Below are positions 42,329 to 51,890 of a stretch of DNA of 64,000 nucleotides, in pieces. The position numbers and the translations under genes are program-made. Each line of letters opens with the position of its first letter. The stretch's first letter is position 1. The notes below the pieces were generated by a model. That model searched no databases. It was not told where the DNA came from and saw nothing but the letters and a program-made list of their open reading frames with translations. Origin of the DNA: Rhodovulum sulfidophilum DSM 1374 (GTDB lineage Bacteria > Pseudomonadota > Alphaproteobacteria > Rhodobacterales > Rhodobacteraceae); assembly GCF_001633165.1 (NCBI RefSeq), contig NZ_CP015418.1, positions 2,480,001 through 2,544,000 of the forward strand. The letters run 5' to 3'.

Positions 42329-43159
42329 ATGGATCTCGATATCGACCATCTGCGCGGCTGGATCGGCCGCGAAGACAGCGCGACCGAGCGGCTGAGCGCC
42401 GATCTGGTGCACCGCTTCGCCGCCACGTTCGACCGGAGCTGGTCGCTGAGACAGGGCGCCGAGGCGCCGCCGCTGATCCATCTCTGTCTGGCCCAGCCCA
42501 CCGTGGCGGGCGCCGGGCTGGGCGAGGACGGCCATCCGGCGCGGGGCGGCTTCCTGCCGCCGGTGCCGCTGCCCAGGCGGATGTGGGCGGGCGGGGCCTT
42601 TCGCTTTCACGCCCCGCTCCGGATCGGCGATGCCGTCACCCGGCGCTCGACCATCACCGATGTCGCGCTGAAGCACGGCCGCTCGGGGCCCTTGCTGTTC
42701 GTGACGGTCGAGCACAAGATCCGCGCCCGCGGCCGGTTGGCGCTGACCGAGCGGCAGGATCTGGTCTATCGCGCCGCCGCCCCGTTCAAGCCCTCGACGG
42801 CGCGCCCCGCGGCCGAAGGCGGCGAGGTCAGGCGGCTGACGCCCGGGCCGGTCCTGCTGTTCCGCTATTCGGCGCTGACCTTCAACGGCCACCGCATCCA
42901 TTACGACAGGCCCTATGCCTGCGAGGTCGAGGGCTATCCGGGGCTTGTCGTGCACGGGCCGTTGCAGGCGACGCTGCTGGTGCAATTCGCGGCCGAGCTG
43001 AAGGGGGCCTGCCCGTCGCGCTTTGCCTTCCGCAGCGTCTCGACCGTGTTCGACACCGCCGACATGGAGCTGCATGCCAGTTGCGAGGGCCACAGCCTCC
43101 GGCTCTGGACCGCGCAGGCGGGCGGACCGGTGGCGATGGAGGCGACCGCAAGCTGGTAG
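42329..43159 (+). CDS. HTD2/MaoC-type enoyl-CoA hydratase (itaconyl/mesaconyl-CoA hydratase-like)
   Basis: The 276-residue protein is a double hot-dog MaoC-like hydratase. It has an N-terminal FAS1-type half and a second half with FRYSALTFNGHRIHYDRPYA, carrying the Asn-His pair of HTD2/MaoC enzymes. Relatives include itaconyl-CoA hydratase (Ich) and mesaconyl-C4-CoA hydratase. It follows the CoA-transferase without a gap. Product specificity cannot be proven. Confidence 0.82.
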   Translation: MDLDIDHLRGWIGREDSATERLSADLVHRFAATFDRSWSLRQGAEAPPLIHLCLAQPTVAGAGLGEDGHPARGGFLPPVPLPRRMWAGGAFRFHAPLRIGDAVTRRSTITDVALKHGRSGPLLFVTVEHKIRARGRLALTERQDLVYRAAAPFKPSTARPAAEGGEVRRLTPGPVLLFRYSALTFNGHRIHYDRPYACEVEGYPGLVVHGPLQATLLVQFAAELKGACPSRFAFRSVSTVFDTADMELHASCEGHSLRLWTAQAGGPVAMEATASW

Positions 43160-43461
43160 CGGGTCCGCCCCCGTGCCTTTGCCTCGTGCCTTAGCCCGGT
43201 GCCGCGGCCTCGTCCCGAGGCGCGGGCATCGTTTTTGCCGATGGCGGCGCGCAACAGGTCTCTGGTCATCCGGCGGCGGGCGCGGTAGCTGGAAGCATGG
43301 AGGTTGCTGTCGTGTCTTGCCATGCGCAGCGCGGCCCGCAAGCCGGGCTCGTGCGCATCGCGCGGTGGCCTCCGTCGGGAACCGGCCCGGAATTGGCAGT
43401 GTCGCCGCTTCCCGGATGATGGTAGAACGAAATTCAACCGGAACGGGAGTTGGGTGAGACC

Positions 43462-46110
43462 TTGACCGAGGATGCCAGGCCCGAAACCGCCTCTGCCCGG
43501 CATTGGGGCCGGTTGCGCGCGGTCTTTCCCTATGTGCTGGCCGCCGGGCTTTTCGTGCTGGGGCTGCTGGCGCTTTACCGGCTGCTGGCCACGGTCGATT
43601 TCACCGATGTGGTGGCGCAGGTCCGCGCCACGCCCTGGTCGACGGTCGGGCTGGCACTGGCGGCGACGGCGGCAAGCTATGTCTCGCTCGTGGGCTATGA
43701 CTGGTCGGCGCTGCGCTTCATCGGCAAGCCGCTGAACTTTCCGGTGGTGCTGGCGGGCGGGTTCATGGCCTATGCCTTCGGCAATACCATCGGGCTGTCG
43801 GCGGTCTCGGGCGGTGCGGTGCGCTGGCGGATCTATTCCGCGCTCGGGCTCGACGGCTATGACGTGGCCGCGGTCTCGACCTTCGCGGCGGTCTCGTTCG
43901 GGGTGGCGGCCACGCTGGTCGGGCTCGGGGCGCTGGCCGTGCATCCCGCGGCGCTGGCCGCGATGCTGCCGCTTGCCCCCGCCACCGTGCAGGTGCTGGC
44001 GCTGGGCGGGATGGCGGTGATCGCGCTGCCGCTGCTCTGGGCCTCGGTCCGGCAGCGTCGGGTCCGGCTTGGCCGCTTCACCCTGCGCGCGCCCGTGCCG
44101 CGCGATCTGGCGGCGCAGCTGATCTTCTGCCTCGGCGATATCGGCTTTGCCGCCGCCACGCTCTATCTGCTGCTGCCCGCGAACGATCTGGGCTTCGCGA
44201 CCTTCCTCGCGCTGTTCGCGGCGGCGACCATGGCGGGGGTGCTCAGCCATGTGCCGGGCGGCGTCGGCGTCTTCGAGGCGGTGGTGATTGCGGCGATGCC
44301 TGCCGCGACCCCGATCTCGGCGGTGGCGGCCTCGCTGCTGCTCTACCGGCTGATCTATTTCCTCGTGCCCTTCTTCCTCGCGCTGCTGGCGCTGGCGGGC
44401 TACGAGCTGTTCCGCTCGGCCGGGGGGCATCTGCCGCGCGGCCAGTGGGGGCGCGCGCTGGGCGCCGTCGACCCGGCCTTCCGCGCCGTCGAGCGGATCG
44501 CGCCGATGGTGCTGGGCACCATGATCCTCGGGGCCGGGCTCTGGATGAGCGTCGCGTCGATCCTGCCGCCCGCCACCGAGGCCGCGCGCGCCGCCGAGGC
44601 GCTGTTCCCGCTGCCCTTCATCGAGGGTTCGGCACTGGCCTCCAGCGTGATCGGCTCGGCGCTGGTCCTGATCTCCTTCGGGGTGATGCGCCGGGCGCTG
44701 GCGGCGTTCTGGCTGGCCGTCGCGGTGATGGAGGCGGGGGCGGCGGTGGCGCTGGTGCAGGGGGTCGATCTCGACCGCGCGGTGCTGCTGGCGACCGGCG
44801 CCCTGCTGTTGCTGCCGTTCCGCCATGCCTTTCACCGCCACACCATGCTCAGCCATGCGACGCTGACACCGGCCTGGGCGGCGCTGATCGTGGCGCTGAT
44901 CGCGGGCTTCGGCTTCATGTTGTTCTTCGCGCATAAGGAAACCCCCTATGCGCATGAGCTCTGGTGGCAGTTCGCGGTGAACGAGCGCGCGCCGCGTGCG
45001 TTGCGGGCGGGGCTGCTGGGGAGCCTCGTGCTGGGGCTCGGGGCGCTCCTGATATTGCTGCGCGCGCCCCGGGTCGCGGCAGAGCCTCCCGCCCGCGAGG
45101 ATCTGGACCGGGCCGCGCGCATCTCGGCGGGGGGCGACAACCCCGATGCGGGCTTTGCGCTGACCGGCGACAAGTCGATCCTGGTGTCGGATGACGGCCG
45201 GGCCTTCGTGATGTTCGCGGTGTCGGGCCGGTCCTGGATCGCCTATGGCGGGCCGGTCGGTCCGGCCGATGCCGCCGAGGACGTGGCCTTCGCTTTCGTC
45301 GATGCAGCCCGTCGCGCGGGTGCGCGGCCCGCCTTCTACGAGGTCCGGGCCGCCGATGTGCCGGTCATGCTCGATCTGGGGCTGTCGCTGCACAAGATGG
45401 GCGAGGAGGCGGTGGTCGACCTGACCGCGTTTTCGCTTGAGGGATCGGCGCGCAAGAAGCTTCGGGCGGCGCATGCCCGGGCGCTGCGGGACGGGTTGTC
45501 GCTGGGCTGGGCCGAGCCGCCCCATGCCCCCGCCTTCCTGGCCGAGCTCGGGGTCGTGTCGGAGGCCTGGCTGTCCGCCAAGCGGGCGCGCGAGAAGGGG
45601 TTCTCGGTCGGCCGCTTCGATCCGGACTGGCTGAACCGCTGGCCGGTGGCGACGGTGCGCCAGGACGGCCGGGTGGTGGCCTTCGCCAATGTGCTGGTCA
45701 CCGACAGCCGGGCCCAGGCCGCGATCGACCTGATGCGCCATGTCGAGCATGCCCCGTCCGGCACCATGGAGTTCCTGTTCACCGCGCTGATGCTGCGGCT
45801 GAAGGAAGAGGGCCATGCCGCCTTCTCGCTGGGAATGGCCCCGCTCTCCGGGCTCAGCCCCGAACGCAGCCGCAGGCTCTGGGACCGGTTCGGCGCGCTG
45901 ATCTACCGGCATGGCCGCAGCTTCTACAATTTCGAGGGGCTGCGCGCCTTCAAGGCCAAGTTCGATCCCGACTGGCGACCGCGCTATCTGGCCGCGCCCT
46001 CGGCGCTGCCGCCGCTGCTGACGCTGGCCGATGCGGCCCGGCTGATCGGTGGCCGCAACGAGCGTCGCCAGACCCTGCGCCGCAAGGCGGATCGCGGCGA
46101 AGAGAGCTGA
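43462..46110 (+). CDS. mprF: Phosphatidylglycerol lysyltransferase/flippase MprF
   Basis: The protein of about 882 residues has a long N-terminal membrane part (some 12-14 helices; flippase and synthase membrane domains, with MAGVLSHVPGGVGVFEAVV). The C-terminal soluble DUF2156 domain starts near residue 550 (GFALTGDKSILVSDDGRAF and LSLGMAPLSGL). It transfers Lys or Ala from aminoacyl-tRNA to phosphatidylglycerol and flips the lipid, lowering sensitivity to cationic peptides. The start is a TTG at 43462 (or TTG 43450). Confidence 0.9.
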   Translation: MTEDARPETASARHWGRLRAVFPYVLAAGLFVLGLLALYRLLATVDFTDVVAQVRATPWSTVGLALAATAASYVSLVGYDWSALRFIGKPLNFPVVLAGGFMAYAFGNTIGLSAVSGGAVRWRIYSALGLDGYDVAAVSTFAAVSFGVAATLVGLGALAVHPAALAAMLPLAPATVQVLALGGMAVIALPLLWASVRQRRVRLGRFTLRAPVPRDLAAQLIFCLGDIGFAAATLYLLLPANDLGFATFLALFAAATMAGVLSHVPGGVGVFEAVVIAAMPAATPISAVAASLLLYRLIYFLVPFFLALLALAGYELFRSAGGHLPRGQWGRALGAVDPAFRAVERIAPMVLGTMILGAGLWMSVASILPPATEAARAAEALFPLPFIEGSALASSVIGSALVLISFGVMRRALAAFWLAVAVMEAGAAVALVQGVDLDRAVLLATGALLLLPFRHAFHRHTMLSHATLTPAWAALIVALIAGFGFMLFFAHKETPYAHELWWQFAVNERAPRALRAGLLGSLVLGLGALLILLRAPRVAAEPPAREDLDRAARISAGGDNPDAGFALTGDKSILVSDDGRAFVMFAVSGRSWIAYGGPVGPADAAEDVAFAFVDAARRAGARPAFYEVRAADVPVMLDLGLSLHKMGEEAVVDLTAFSLEGSARKKLRAAHARALRDGLSLGWAEPPHAPAFLAELGVVSEAWLSAKRAREKGFSVGRFDPDWLNRWPVATVRQDGRVVAFANVLVTDSRAQAAIDLMRHVEHAPSGTMEFLFTALMLRLKEEGHAAFSLGMAPLSGLSPERSRRLWDRFGALIYRHGRSFYNFEGLRAFKAKFDPDWRPRYLAAPSALPPLLTLADAARLIGGRNERRQTLRRKADRGEES

Positions 46111-46121
46111 GCGCAGGCATC

Positions 46122-46145
46122 GGCCCGGCCGCGGTCGGGCCTTCG
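46122..46145 (+). terminator. Hairpin after mprF
   Basis: GGCCCG (46122-46127) pairs with CGGGCC (46136-46141) just after the mprF stop, followed by TTCGATTCG. The T-run is poor, so it is only a weak Rho-independent terminator. Confidence 0.4.
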
Positions 46146-46350
46146 ATTCGAGGCAGGGTCGCTTCCCCATTTTGGCATGCCATTTCATCATGCCCCGCGT
46201 GGTGGATTAAATTTTAGGCATTCGCCGCTTTTTTGTCGCGACGGCATCGCGCCGGACCGCGCTTGAACCTCCCGATCCGGCAGCGCTGGGGCAAAGTTAC
46301 CCCGGGACGCGGCGCCAGGACGCCCGCGGGCCAGAACAAGGAGGTTCAAC

Positions 46351-47952
46351 TTGCTCGGAATAAAGAAAACTTTCGCCATGCTGATGCTGTCTGCGGGGCT
46401 GGTCTCGGCGCAGGGGGCGCTGGCCCAGGGCACGCTGCGCATCGGCATGACCGCGGCCGATATCCCGCTGACCACCGGCCAGACCGACCAGGGCGGCGAG
46501 GGCATGCGTTTCATGGGCTACACGGTCTATGACTCGCTTGTCGAATGGGATCTGACCTCGGCCGACAAGCCCTCGACGCTGATCCCGGGGTTGGCCACGG
46601 AATGGGCGGTCGATGCCGAGGACAAGACCAAGTGGATCTTCAGGATCCGCGAGGGCGTCACTTTCCATGACGGCTCGGATTTCACCGCCGAAAGCGTGGT
46701 CTGGAACCTCGACAAGCTGCTCGATGACAGTTCCGAGCAATACGACCCGCGTCAGGCGGCGCAGGGCAAGTCGCGGATCCCTGCGGTCGCGAGCTACCGT
46801 GCCATCGACCCGCTGACGCTGGAAATCACCACCAAGACCCCCGATGCCACGCTGCCCTATCAGCTGGCCTGGATCCTGATGTCGTCGAAGGCCAACTGGG
46901 AGGCCCATGACAAGGACTGGGAACAGGTCGCGATGGAGCCCTCGGGCACCGGGCCCTGGAAGCTCGAGGAATTCGTGCCGCGCGAACGCGCCGAGATGGT
47001 GCCCTTCGCCGAATACTGGGACGAGACCCGGGTGCCGAAGCTCGACAAGCTGGTGCTGATCCCGCTGCCCGAGCCCAATGCCCGCGCGGCCGCTCTGCTG
47101 TCGGGGCAGGTCGACTGGATCGAGGCGCCCGCGCCCGACACCATCCCGGCGATGACCGCGAATGGCTTCGTGATCTCGTCGAACGCCTATCCGCATAACT
47201 GGACCTGGCACCTGTCGCGGCTGGAGGGCTCGCCTTGGAACGACATCCGCGTGCGCAAGGCCGCGAACCTGGCCATCGACCGCGAGGGGATGGGCGCGCT
47301 TCTGGGCGGCCTGATGGTGCCCGCCAAGGGCTTCCTGCCGCCCGGCTCGCAATGGTTCGGCAAGCCCAGCTTCGATGTGCGCTACGACCCCGAAGAGGCC
47401 AAGCGCCTGCTGGCCGAGGCGGGCTACGGCCCCGACAAGCCGCTGAAGGTCAAGGCGCTGATCTCGCCCTCGGGTTCGGGCCAGATGCTGCCGCTGCCGA
47501 TGAACGAATACATCCAGCAGAACCTGGCCGAGGTCGGCATCGATGTCGAATTCATGGTGGTCGAGTGGAACCAGATGATCAATCTCTGGCGCGCCGGGGC
47601 GGCCGATCCGGCGGTCGAGGGCAGCCAGTCGATCAACTTCACCTATTTCATCCAAGATCCGTTCACCGGGCTGATCCGGCATCTGTCCTGCGATCTGATC
47701 GCGCCGAACGGCACCAATTGGGGGCATTACTGCGACCCCGAGATGGAGGATCTGTTCAGCCAGATCCGCAACACCTTCGATCCGGCCGAACAGGATGAGG
47801 TGATGCGCCGGACGCATGAGAAATTCGTCGATGACGCGCTGTTCCTGATGGTGACCCATGACGTGGCGCCGCGGGCCATGAGCCCGAGGGTCAAGGGCTT
47901 CGTGCAGGCCCAGAACTGGTACCAGAACTTCTCGTCGATCACGATGGAGTAG
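46351..47952 (+). CDS. Dipeptide-type ABC substrate-binding protein
   Basis: The 533-residue family 5 solute-binding protein has a Sec signal (MLGIKKTFAMLMLSAGLVSAQGALAQ divided around residues 1-26). Typical blocks follow: VYDSLVEWDLTSADKPSTLIPGLATEW and FRIREGVTFHDGSDFTAESVVWNLDK. It begins with TTG at 46351, with AAGGAGG seven bases upstream. It feeds the permeases and ATPases that follow. Downstream amidase and RidA genes suggest an amide or peptide-like substrate. Confidence 0.92.
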   Translation: MLGIKKTFAMLMLSAGLVSAQGALAQGTLRIGMTAADIPLTTGQTDQGGEGMRFMGYTVYDSLVEWDLTSADKPSTLIPGLATEWAVDAEDKTKWIFRIREGVTFHDGSDFTAESVVWNLDKLLDDSSEQYDPRQAAQGKSRIPAVASYRAIDPLTLEITTKTPDATLPYQLAWILMSSKANWEAHDKDWEQVAMEPSGTGPWKLEEFVPRERAEMVPFAEYWDETRVPKLDKLVLIPLPEPNARAAALLSGQVDWIEAPAPDTIPAMTANGFVISSNAYPHNWTWHLSRLEGSPWNDIRVRKAANLAIDREGMGALLGGLMVPAKGFLPPGSQWFGKPSFDVRYDPEEAKRLLAEAGYGPDKPLKVKALISPSGSGQMLPLPMNEYIQQNLAEVGIDVEFMVVEWNQMINLWRAGAADPAVEGSQSINFTYFIQDPFTGLIRHLSCDLIAPNGTNWGHYCDPEMEDLFSQIRNTFDPAEQDEVMRRTHEKFVDDALFLMVTHDVAPRAMSPRVKGFVQAQNWYQNFSSITME

Positions 47953-47973
47953 CGGCCCGCCCGGGCCCGAAGA

Positions 47974-47997
47974 CCCCGCCGCCCGGGCGCGGCGGGG
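47974..47997 (+). terminator. Strong hairpin between binding protein and permease genes
   Basis: CCCCGCCGC (47974-47982) and GCGGCGGGG (47989-47997) make a perfect 9-bp stem with a 6-base loop, followed by CGCTTTCCC. Such a hairpin after a binding-protein gene usually gives partial termination or stabilises the upstream mRNA so the binding protein is made in excess. The sequence after it has a tandem TTTCCCAAGGA repeat (48001-48011, 48014-48024), the second copy near the next start. Confidence 0.55.
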
Positions 47998-48039
47998 CGC
48001 TTTCCCAAGGAACTTTCCCAAGGAAAAAGTGACCCCCCA

Positions 48040-48993
48040 ATGTTCAGCTATCTTCTCAGGCGTCTGATCCTCGTGCTGCCGGTGGCCTTCGGCGTTTCGG
48101 TGATCTGCTTCCTCTTGGTGCAGATCGCGCCCGGCGACCCGCTGACCGCAATCATGCCGGTCGATGCCACGGCCGAGGAACAGGCGGCGATGCGCGCGGC
48201 CTACGGTTTGGACAAGCCCCTGCCGCTGCAATACGTGATCTGGGTCGGCAACCTCGCGCAGGGCGATATGGGCCGCTCGATCGCGACCGGGCGCCCGGTC
48301 GCGGCCGAAGTCTTCGGCGCGGTGCAGAATTCGCTGCTGCTGGCCGTCAGTGCGGCCGTCATCGCCTTCCCGATCGGCATCTTCCTCGGCTTTCTCGCGG
48401 GCTATTTCCGCGACAGCGCACTCGACAAGGCGGTCACGGCGGTGTCGATCGCGGGCGTTTCGGTGCCGAATTACTGGCTCGGCATCGTCCTCGTGATCAT
48501 CTTCTCGGTCAATCTGGGCTGGCTGCCCTCGATGGGGGCGGGGCCGGGCGGCTCGCGCGACTGGTCCTGGAACTGGGAGCACATGCGCCATCTGGTCCTG
48601 CCCGCGGTGACGCTGGCCGTGGTGCCCATCGGCATCGTCTCCCGCACCGTCCGGGCATTGTCGGGCGACATCCTGAGCATGGATTTCGTGCAGGCGCTGT
48701 ACGCCAAGGGCATGACCCGGTTCGACGTGCTGATCCATGTCGGCCGCAATGCCGCCTCGACCGCGCTGTCGGTGATGGGGCTGCAGCTGGGCTATCTGCT
48801 GGGCGGCTCGATCCTGATCGAGACCGTGTTCAACTGGCCGGGCTCGGGCTTCCTGCTGTCGAATGCCATCTTCCAGCGCGACCTGCCGCTTCTGCAGGGC
48901 ACGATCCTGGTGCTGGCGTTGTTCTTCGTTGCCATGAACCTCATCGTCGACGTGGCCCAGGCCGCCATCGACCCGCGGGTCAAGAGGAGCTGA
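48040..48993 (+). CDS. DppB-type ABC permease
   Basis: The 317-residue permease has six membrane helices and the DppB pattern (MFSYLLRRLILVLPVAFGVSV; TNYWLG-like VPNYWLGIVLVII; an EAA loop with YAKGMTRFDVLIHVGRNAAS). It forms a channel half with the next protein. AAGGAAAAAGTG precedes the ATG. Confidence 0.92.
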   Translation: MFSYLLRRLILVLPVAFGVSVICFLLVQIAPGDPLTAIMPVDATAEEQAAMRAAYGLDKPLPLQYVIWVGNLAQGDMGRSIATGRPVAAEVFGAVQNSLLLAVSAAVIAFPIGIFLGFLAGYFRDSALDKAVTAVSIAGVSVPNYWLGIVLVIIFSVNLGWLPSMGAGPGGSRDWSWNWEHMRHLVLPAVTLAVVPIGIVSRTVRALSGDILSMDFVQALYAKGMTRFDVLIHVGRNAASTALSVMGLQLGYLLGGSILIETVFNWPGSGFLLSNAIFQRDLPLLQGTILVLALFFVAMNLIVDVAQAAIDPRVKRS

Positions 48994-48997
48994 GCCG

Positions 48998-49882
48998 ATG
49001 ACGCTGACCGAAACCCTCGATCCGGTTCAGGTTCCCGAGGCGCGCAAGGGCTACTGGGCGGGCGTCGCCGGGCGGCTGGCGCGCGACCCGGTCTCGATGC
49101 TCTGCCTGGCCGTTGTGGCGGCCCTCATCCTTGCCGCGATCTTCGCGCCCTGGCTGGGGCTGGCAGATCCCTACAAGGGCTCGATGATCGCGCGGCTCAA
49201 GCCCATCGGCACGCCGGGGCACATCCTCGGCACCGACGAGCAGGGCCGCGACATGCTGGCAAGGCTGATCCATGGCGGGCGGCTGACGCTCTTCATCGGG
49301 CTGATGCCGGTGGTCTTCGCCTTCTTCATCGGGTCGACGCTCGGCGTCGTCGCGGGCTATGTCGGCGGTCGGCTCAACACCCTCATCATGCGGGTGGTCG
49401 ATGTCTTCTTCGCCTTCCCCTCGGTCCTGCTGGCCATCGCCATCTCGGGCGCGCTGGGGGCGGGGATCGTCAATTCGCTGGTCTCGCTGACCATCGTCTT
49501 CGTGCCGCCGATCACCCGCGTCGCCGAGGCCGTGACCTCGGGCGTGCGCAGCCTCGATTACATCGACGCGGCCCGCGCAACCGGGGCCAGCGCGCTGACC
49601 GTGATCCGGGTCCATGTGATCGGCAATGTGCTGTCGCCGATCTTCGTCTATGCCACCTCGCTGACCAGCGTCTGCATGATCCTCGCGGCGGGGCTGTCCT
49701 TCCTCGGGATCGGGGTCCGTCCGCCGGAGCCGGAATGGGGCCTGATGCTGAACACGCTGCGCTCGGCGATCTATGTCGATCCGTGGCTCTCGGCGCTGCC
49801 GGGGGTGATGATCTTCGTCACCTCGCTGTGCCTCAACCTGCTGAGCGACGGCGTGAGGAGTGCGATGAATGTCCGCGACTGA
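48998..49882 (+). CDS. DppC-type ABC permease
   Basis: The 294-residue permease has the typical DppC lead (LGTDEQGRDMLARLIHGGRLTL), six helices and an EAA loop (YIDAARATGASALTVIRVHVI). It is the second channel half. The last codons overlap the following ATPase start by 14 bases. Confidence 0.92.
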   Translation: MTLTETLDPVQVPEARKGYWAGVAGRLARDPVSMLCLAVVAALILAAIFAPWLGLADPYKGSMIARLKPIGTPGHILGTDEQGRDMLARLIHGGRLTLFIGLMPVVFAFFIGSTLGVVAGYVGGRLNTLIMRVVDVFFAFPSVLLAIAISGALGAGIVNSLVSLTIVFVPPITRVAEAVTSGVRSLDYIDAARATGASALTVIRVHVIGNVLSPIFVYATSLTSVCMILAAGLSFLGIGVRPPEPEWGLMLNTLRSAIYVDPWLSALPGVMIFVTSLCLNLLSDGVRSAMNVRD

Positions 49883-50909
49883 GCTTTACGACCTGCTGCC
49901 CGATCGCGGCGGCCCCGCCCAACCCCTGCTGACGGTGCGGGGGCTGAGGAAATACTTCCCCGTCCGGGGCGGCATTCTCGGCCGCACCCAGGCCATGGTG
50001 CAGGCCGTCGACGGCGTCTCCTTCGAGGTCCGGAAGGGAGAGACGCTGGGCATCGTCGGCGAATCCGGCTGCGGCAAATCGACCACGGCGCGACTGGCGG
50101 TCGGGCTGATCGAGCGTGACGAGGGCGATATCATCTTCGACGGCGACGCGCTGGGCGACACGCTTAGCTTGCGCGAGTTGCGGCGCGGCATCCAGATGGT
50201 GTTCCAGGACAGCTATGCCTCGCTGAACCCGCGGCTGACCATCGAGGAGTCGGTGGCCTTCGGCGCCAGGGTGCAGGGTCTGTCCGATCCGATGGGGCGG
50301 GCCCATGGTCTGCTGGCGCGGGTGGGGCTCGATCCTGCGCGCTTTGCCCAGCGCTATCCGCATGAGCTGTCGGGCGGTCAGCGCCAGCGCGTGAACATCG
50401 CCCGCTCGCTGGCGATGTCGCCCCGGCTGGTGGTGCTGGACGAGGCGGTCTCGGCGCTCGACAAGTCGGTCGAGGCGCAGGTGCTGAACCTGCTGGCCGA
50501 TCTGCGTGCCGAATTCGGGCTGACCTATATCTTCATCAGCCATGACCTGAACGTGGTGCGCTACATCTCGGACCGGGTGCTGGTGATGTATCTGGGCGAG
50601 GTGGTCGAGGTCGCGCCGGTCGCGGCGATCTGGGCGCGGCAGGCCCATCCCTATACCCGCTCGCTGTTCTCGGCGATGCCCTCGATGGATCCCGACAACC
50701 GCACCGAGGAACCGCCTCTGACGGGCGATCCGCCGAACCCGATCGACCCGCCCGAGGGCTGCCGGTTCCACACCCGTTGCCCCTTTGCCGCAACGCTTTG
50801 CGGGCGGAAGGCGCCCGCGCTGCGCGCGCTCGACGACAGCGGCCATCTGGCCGCCTGCCACCTCCACGACCCGGCCTCGGGTCATCCAAAGGCGGGGAAG
50901 ATCGCATGA
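49869..50909 (+). CDS. OppF/DppF-type ABC ATPase
   Basis: The 346-residue ATPase has Walker [10 protein letters not shown], signature LSGGQRQ, Walker B LVVLDEA (a variant, with Ala in place of Pro after Glu) and the C-terminal oligopeptide-transporter extension with a [14 protein letters not shown] Cys cluster. It powers import with the next gene. Confidence 0.9.
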   Translation: MSATELYDLLPDRGGPAQPLLTVRGLRKYFPVRGGILGRTQAMVQAVDGVSFEVRKGETLGIVGESGCGKSTTARLAVGLIERDEGDIIFDGDALGDTLSLRELRRGIQMVFQDSYASLNPRLTIEESVAFGARVQGLSDPMGRAHGLLARVGLDPARFAQRYPHELSGGQRQRVNIARSLAMSPRLVVLDEAVSALDKSVEAQVLNLLADLRAEFGLTYIFISHDLNVVRYISDRVLVMYLGEVVEVAPVAAIWARQAHPYTRSLFSAMPSMDPDNRTEEPPLTGDPPNPIDPPEGCRFHTRCPFAATLCGRKAPALRALDDSGHLAACHLHDPASGHPKAGKIA

Positions 50910-51886
50910 CCGACAAGCTTCTCGACATCCGCAACCTCACCGTCCGCTTCCGGGGCGCGCGGACGGTCCATGCCATCAACGATCTGTCGCTGTCGCTGGG
51001 GCAGGGCGAGACGCTGGCGCTTCTGGGCGAAAGCGGCTCGGGCAAGAGCGTCACGCTGAAGGCGCTTCTGGGGCTGCTGCCGCCGAAACGGACAGAGCTC
51101 GAGGGCGGTATCCGGGTCGGCGGCACTGACGTGCTGCGGCTGTCGGGCCGGGCGCTGCAGCGCTATCGCGGCGGCGATGTGTCGATGGTGTTCCAGGAAC
51201 CGGCGCTGGCGCTCGACCCGGTCTATACCGTGGGCGCCCAGATTGCCGAGACGGTGATGCGGCACAAGCGCGTCCGGCGCGCCGAGGCGATGGAGGTCGC
51301 GCTCGACATGCTGAGGCGCGTCAGGATCCCGTCGCCCGAACGGCGGCTGCAGAATTACCCGCATGAGTTGTCAGGCGGCATGCGCCAGCGGGTGATGATC
51401 GCGCTGGCGCTGGCCTGTCGGCCCCGCCTGCTGCTGGCCGACGAACCGACAACGGCTCTTGACGCCACCGTCCAGATCCAGATTCTGCTTCTGCTGCGCG
51501 AGCTGCAGAAGGAATTCGGAATGGGGGTGATCTTCGTCACCCATGATATCGGTGTGGCGGTGGAAATCTCGGAACGGATCGCGGTGATGTATGCCGGCCG
51601 GATCGTCGAGGAGGGCACCACCCGCGAGATCATCCGGGACCCGCGTCATCCCTATACGCGCGGGCTCCTGGCGGCCAACCTGCACGATGTGGCACGGGGA
51701 GAGCGGCTGGCCGCGATCCCGGGCGCGCCGCCCGCGCTGGAGACCCGGCCCGTTTCCTGTTCCTTCGCGCCGCGCTGTGCGCTGGCCGGACCCGACTGCC
51801 GGGCCGGGCTGCCGCCTGTTATGACCCCTGCGCCACGGCGCCGCGTGGCCTGTCTGCGCGCCGACGAGGCCGTTCCTGCCGAGTGA
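50906..51886 (+). CDS. OppD/DppD-type ABC ATPase
   Basis: The 326-residue ATPase from ATG 50906 ([15 protein letters not shown]) has Walker [10 protein letters not shown], signature LSGGMRQ, Walker B LLLADEP and the same C-terminal Cys-containing extension ([14 protein letters not shown]). It completes the transporter. It overlaps the previous gene by ATGA and lies four bases before the amidase. Confidence 0.9.
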   Translation: MTDKLLDIRNLTVRFRGARTVHAINDLSLSLGQGETLALLGESGSGKSVTLKALLGLLPPKRTELEGGIRVGGTDVLRLSGRALQRYRGGDVSMVFQEPALALDPVYTVGAQIAETVMRHKRVRRAEAMEVALDMLRRVRIPSPERRLQNYPHELSGGMRQRVMIALALACRPRLLLADEPTTALDATVQIQILLLLRELQKEFGMGVIFVTHDIGVAVEISERIAVMYAGRIVEEGTTREIIRDPRHPYTRGLLAANLHDVARGERLAAIPGAPPALETRPVSCSFAPRCALAGPDCRAGLPPVMTPAPRRRVACLRADEAVPAE

Positions 51887-51890
51887 CCGG

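Noticed and set aside
42934..46191. A minus-strand open frame of 1085 codons opposite mprF.
   Set aside because: Gln/Arg/His-rich shadow of mprF without domains.
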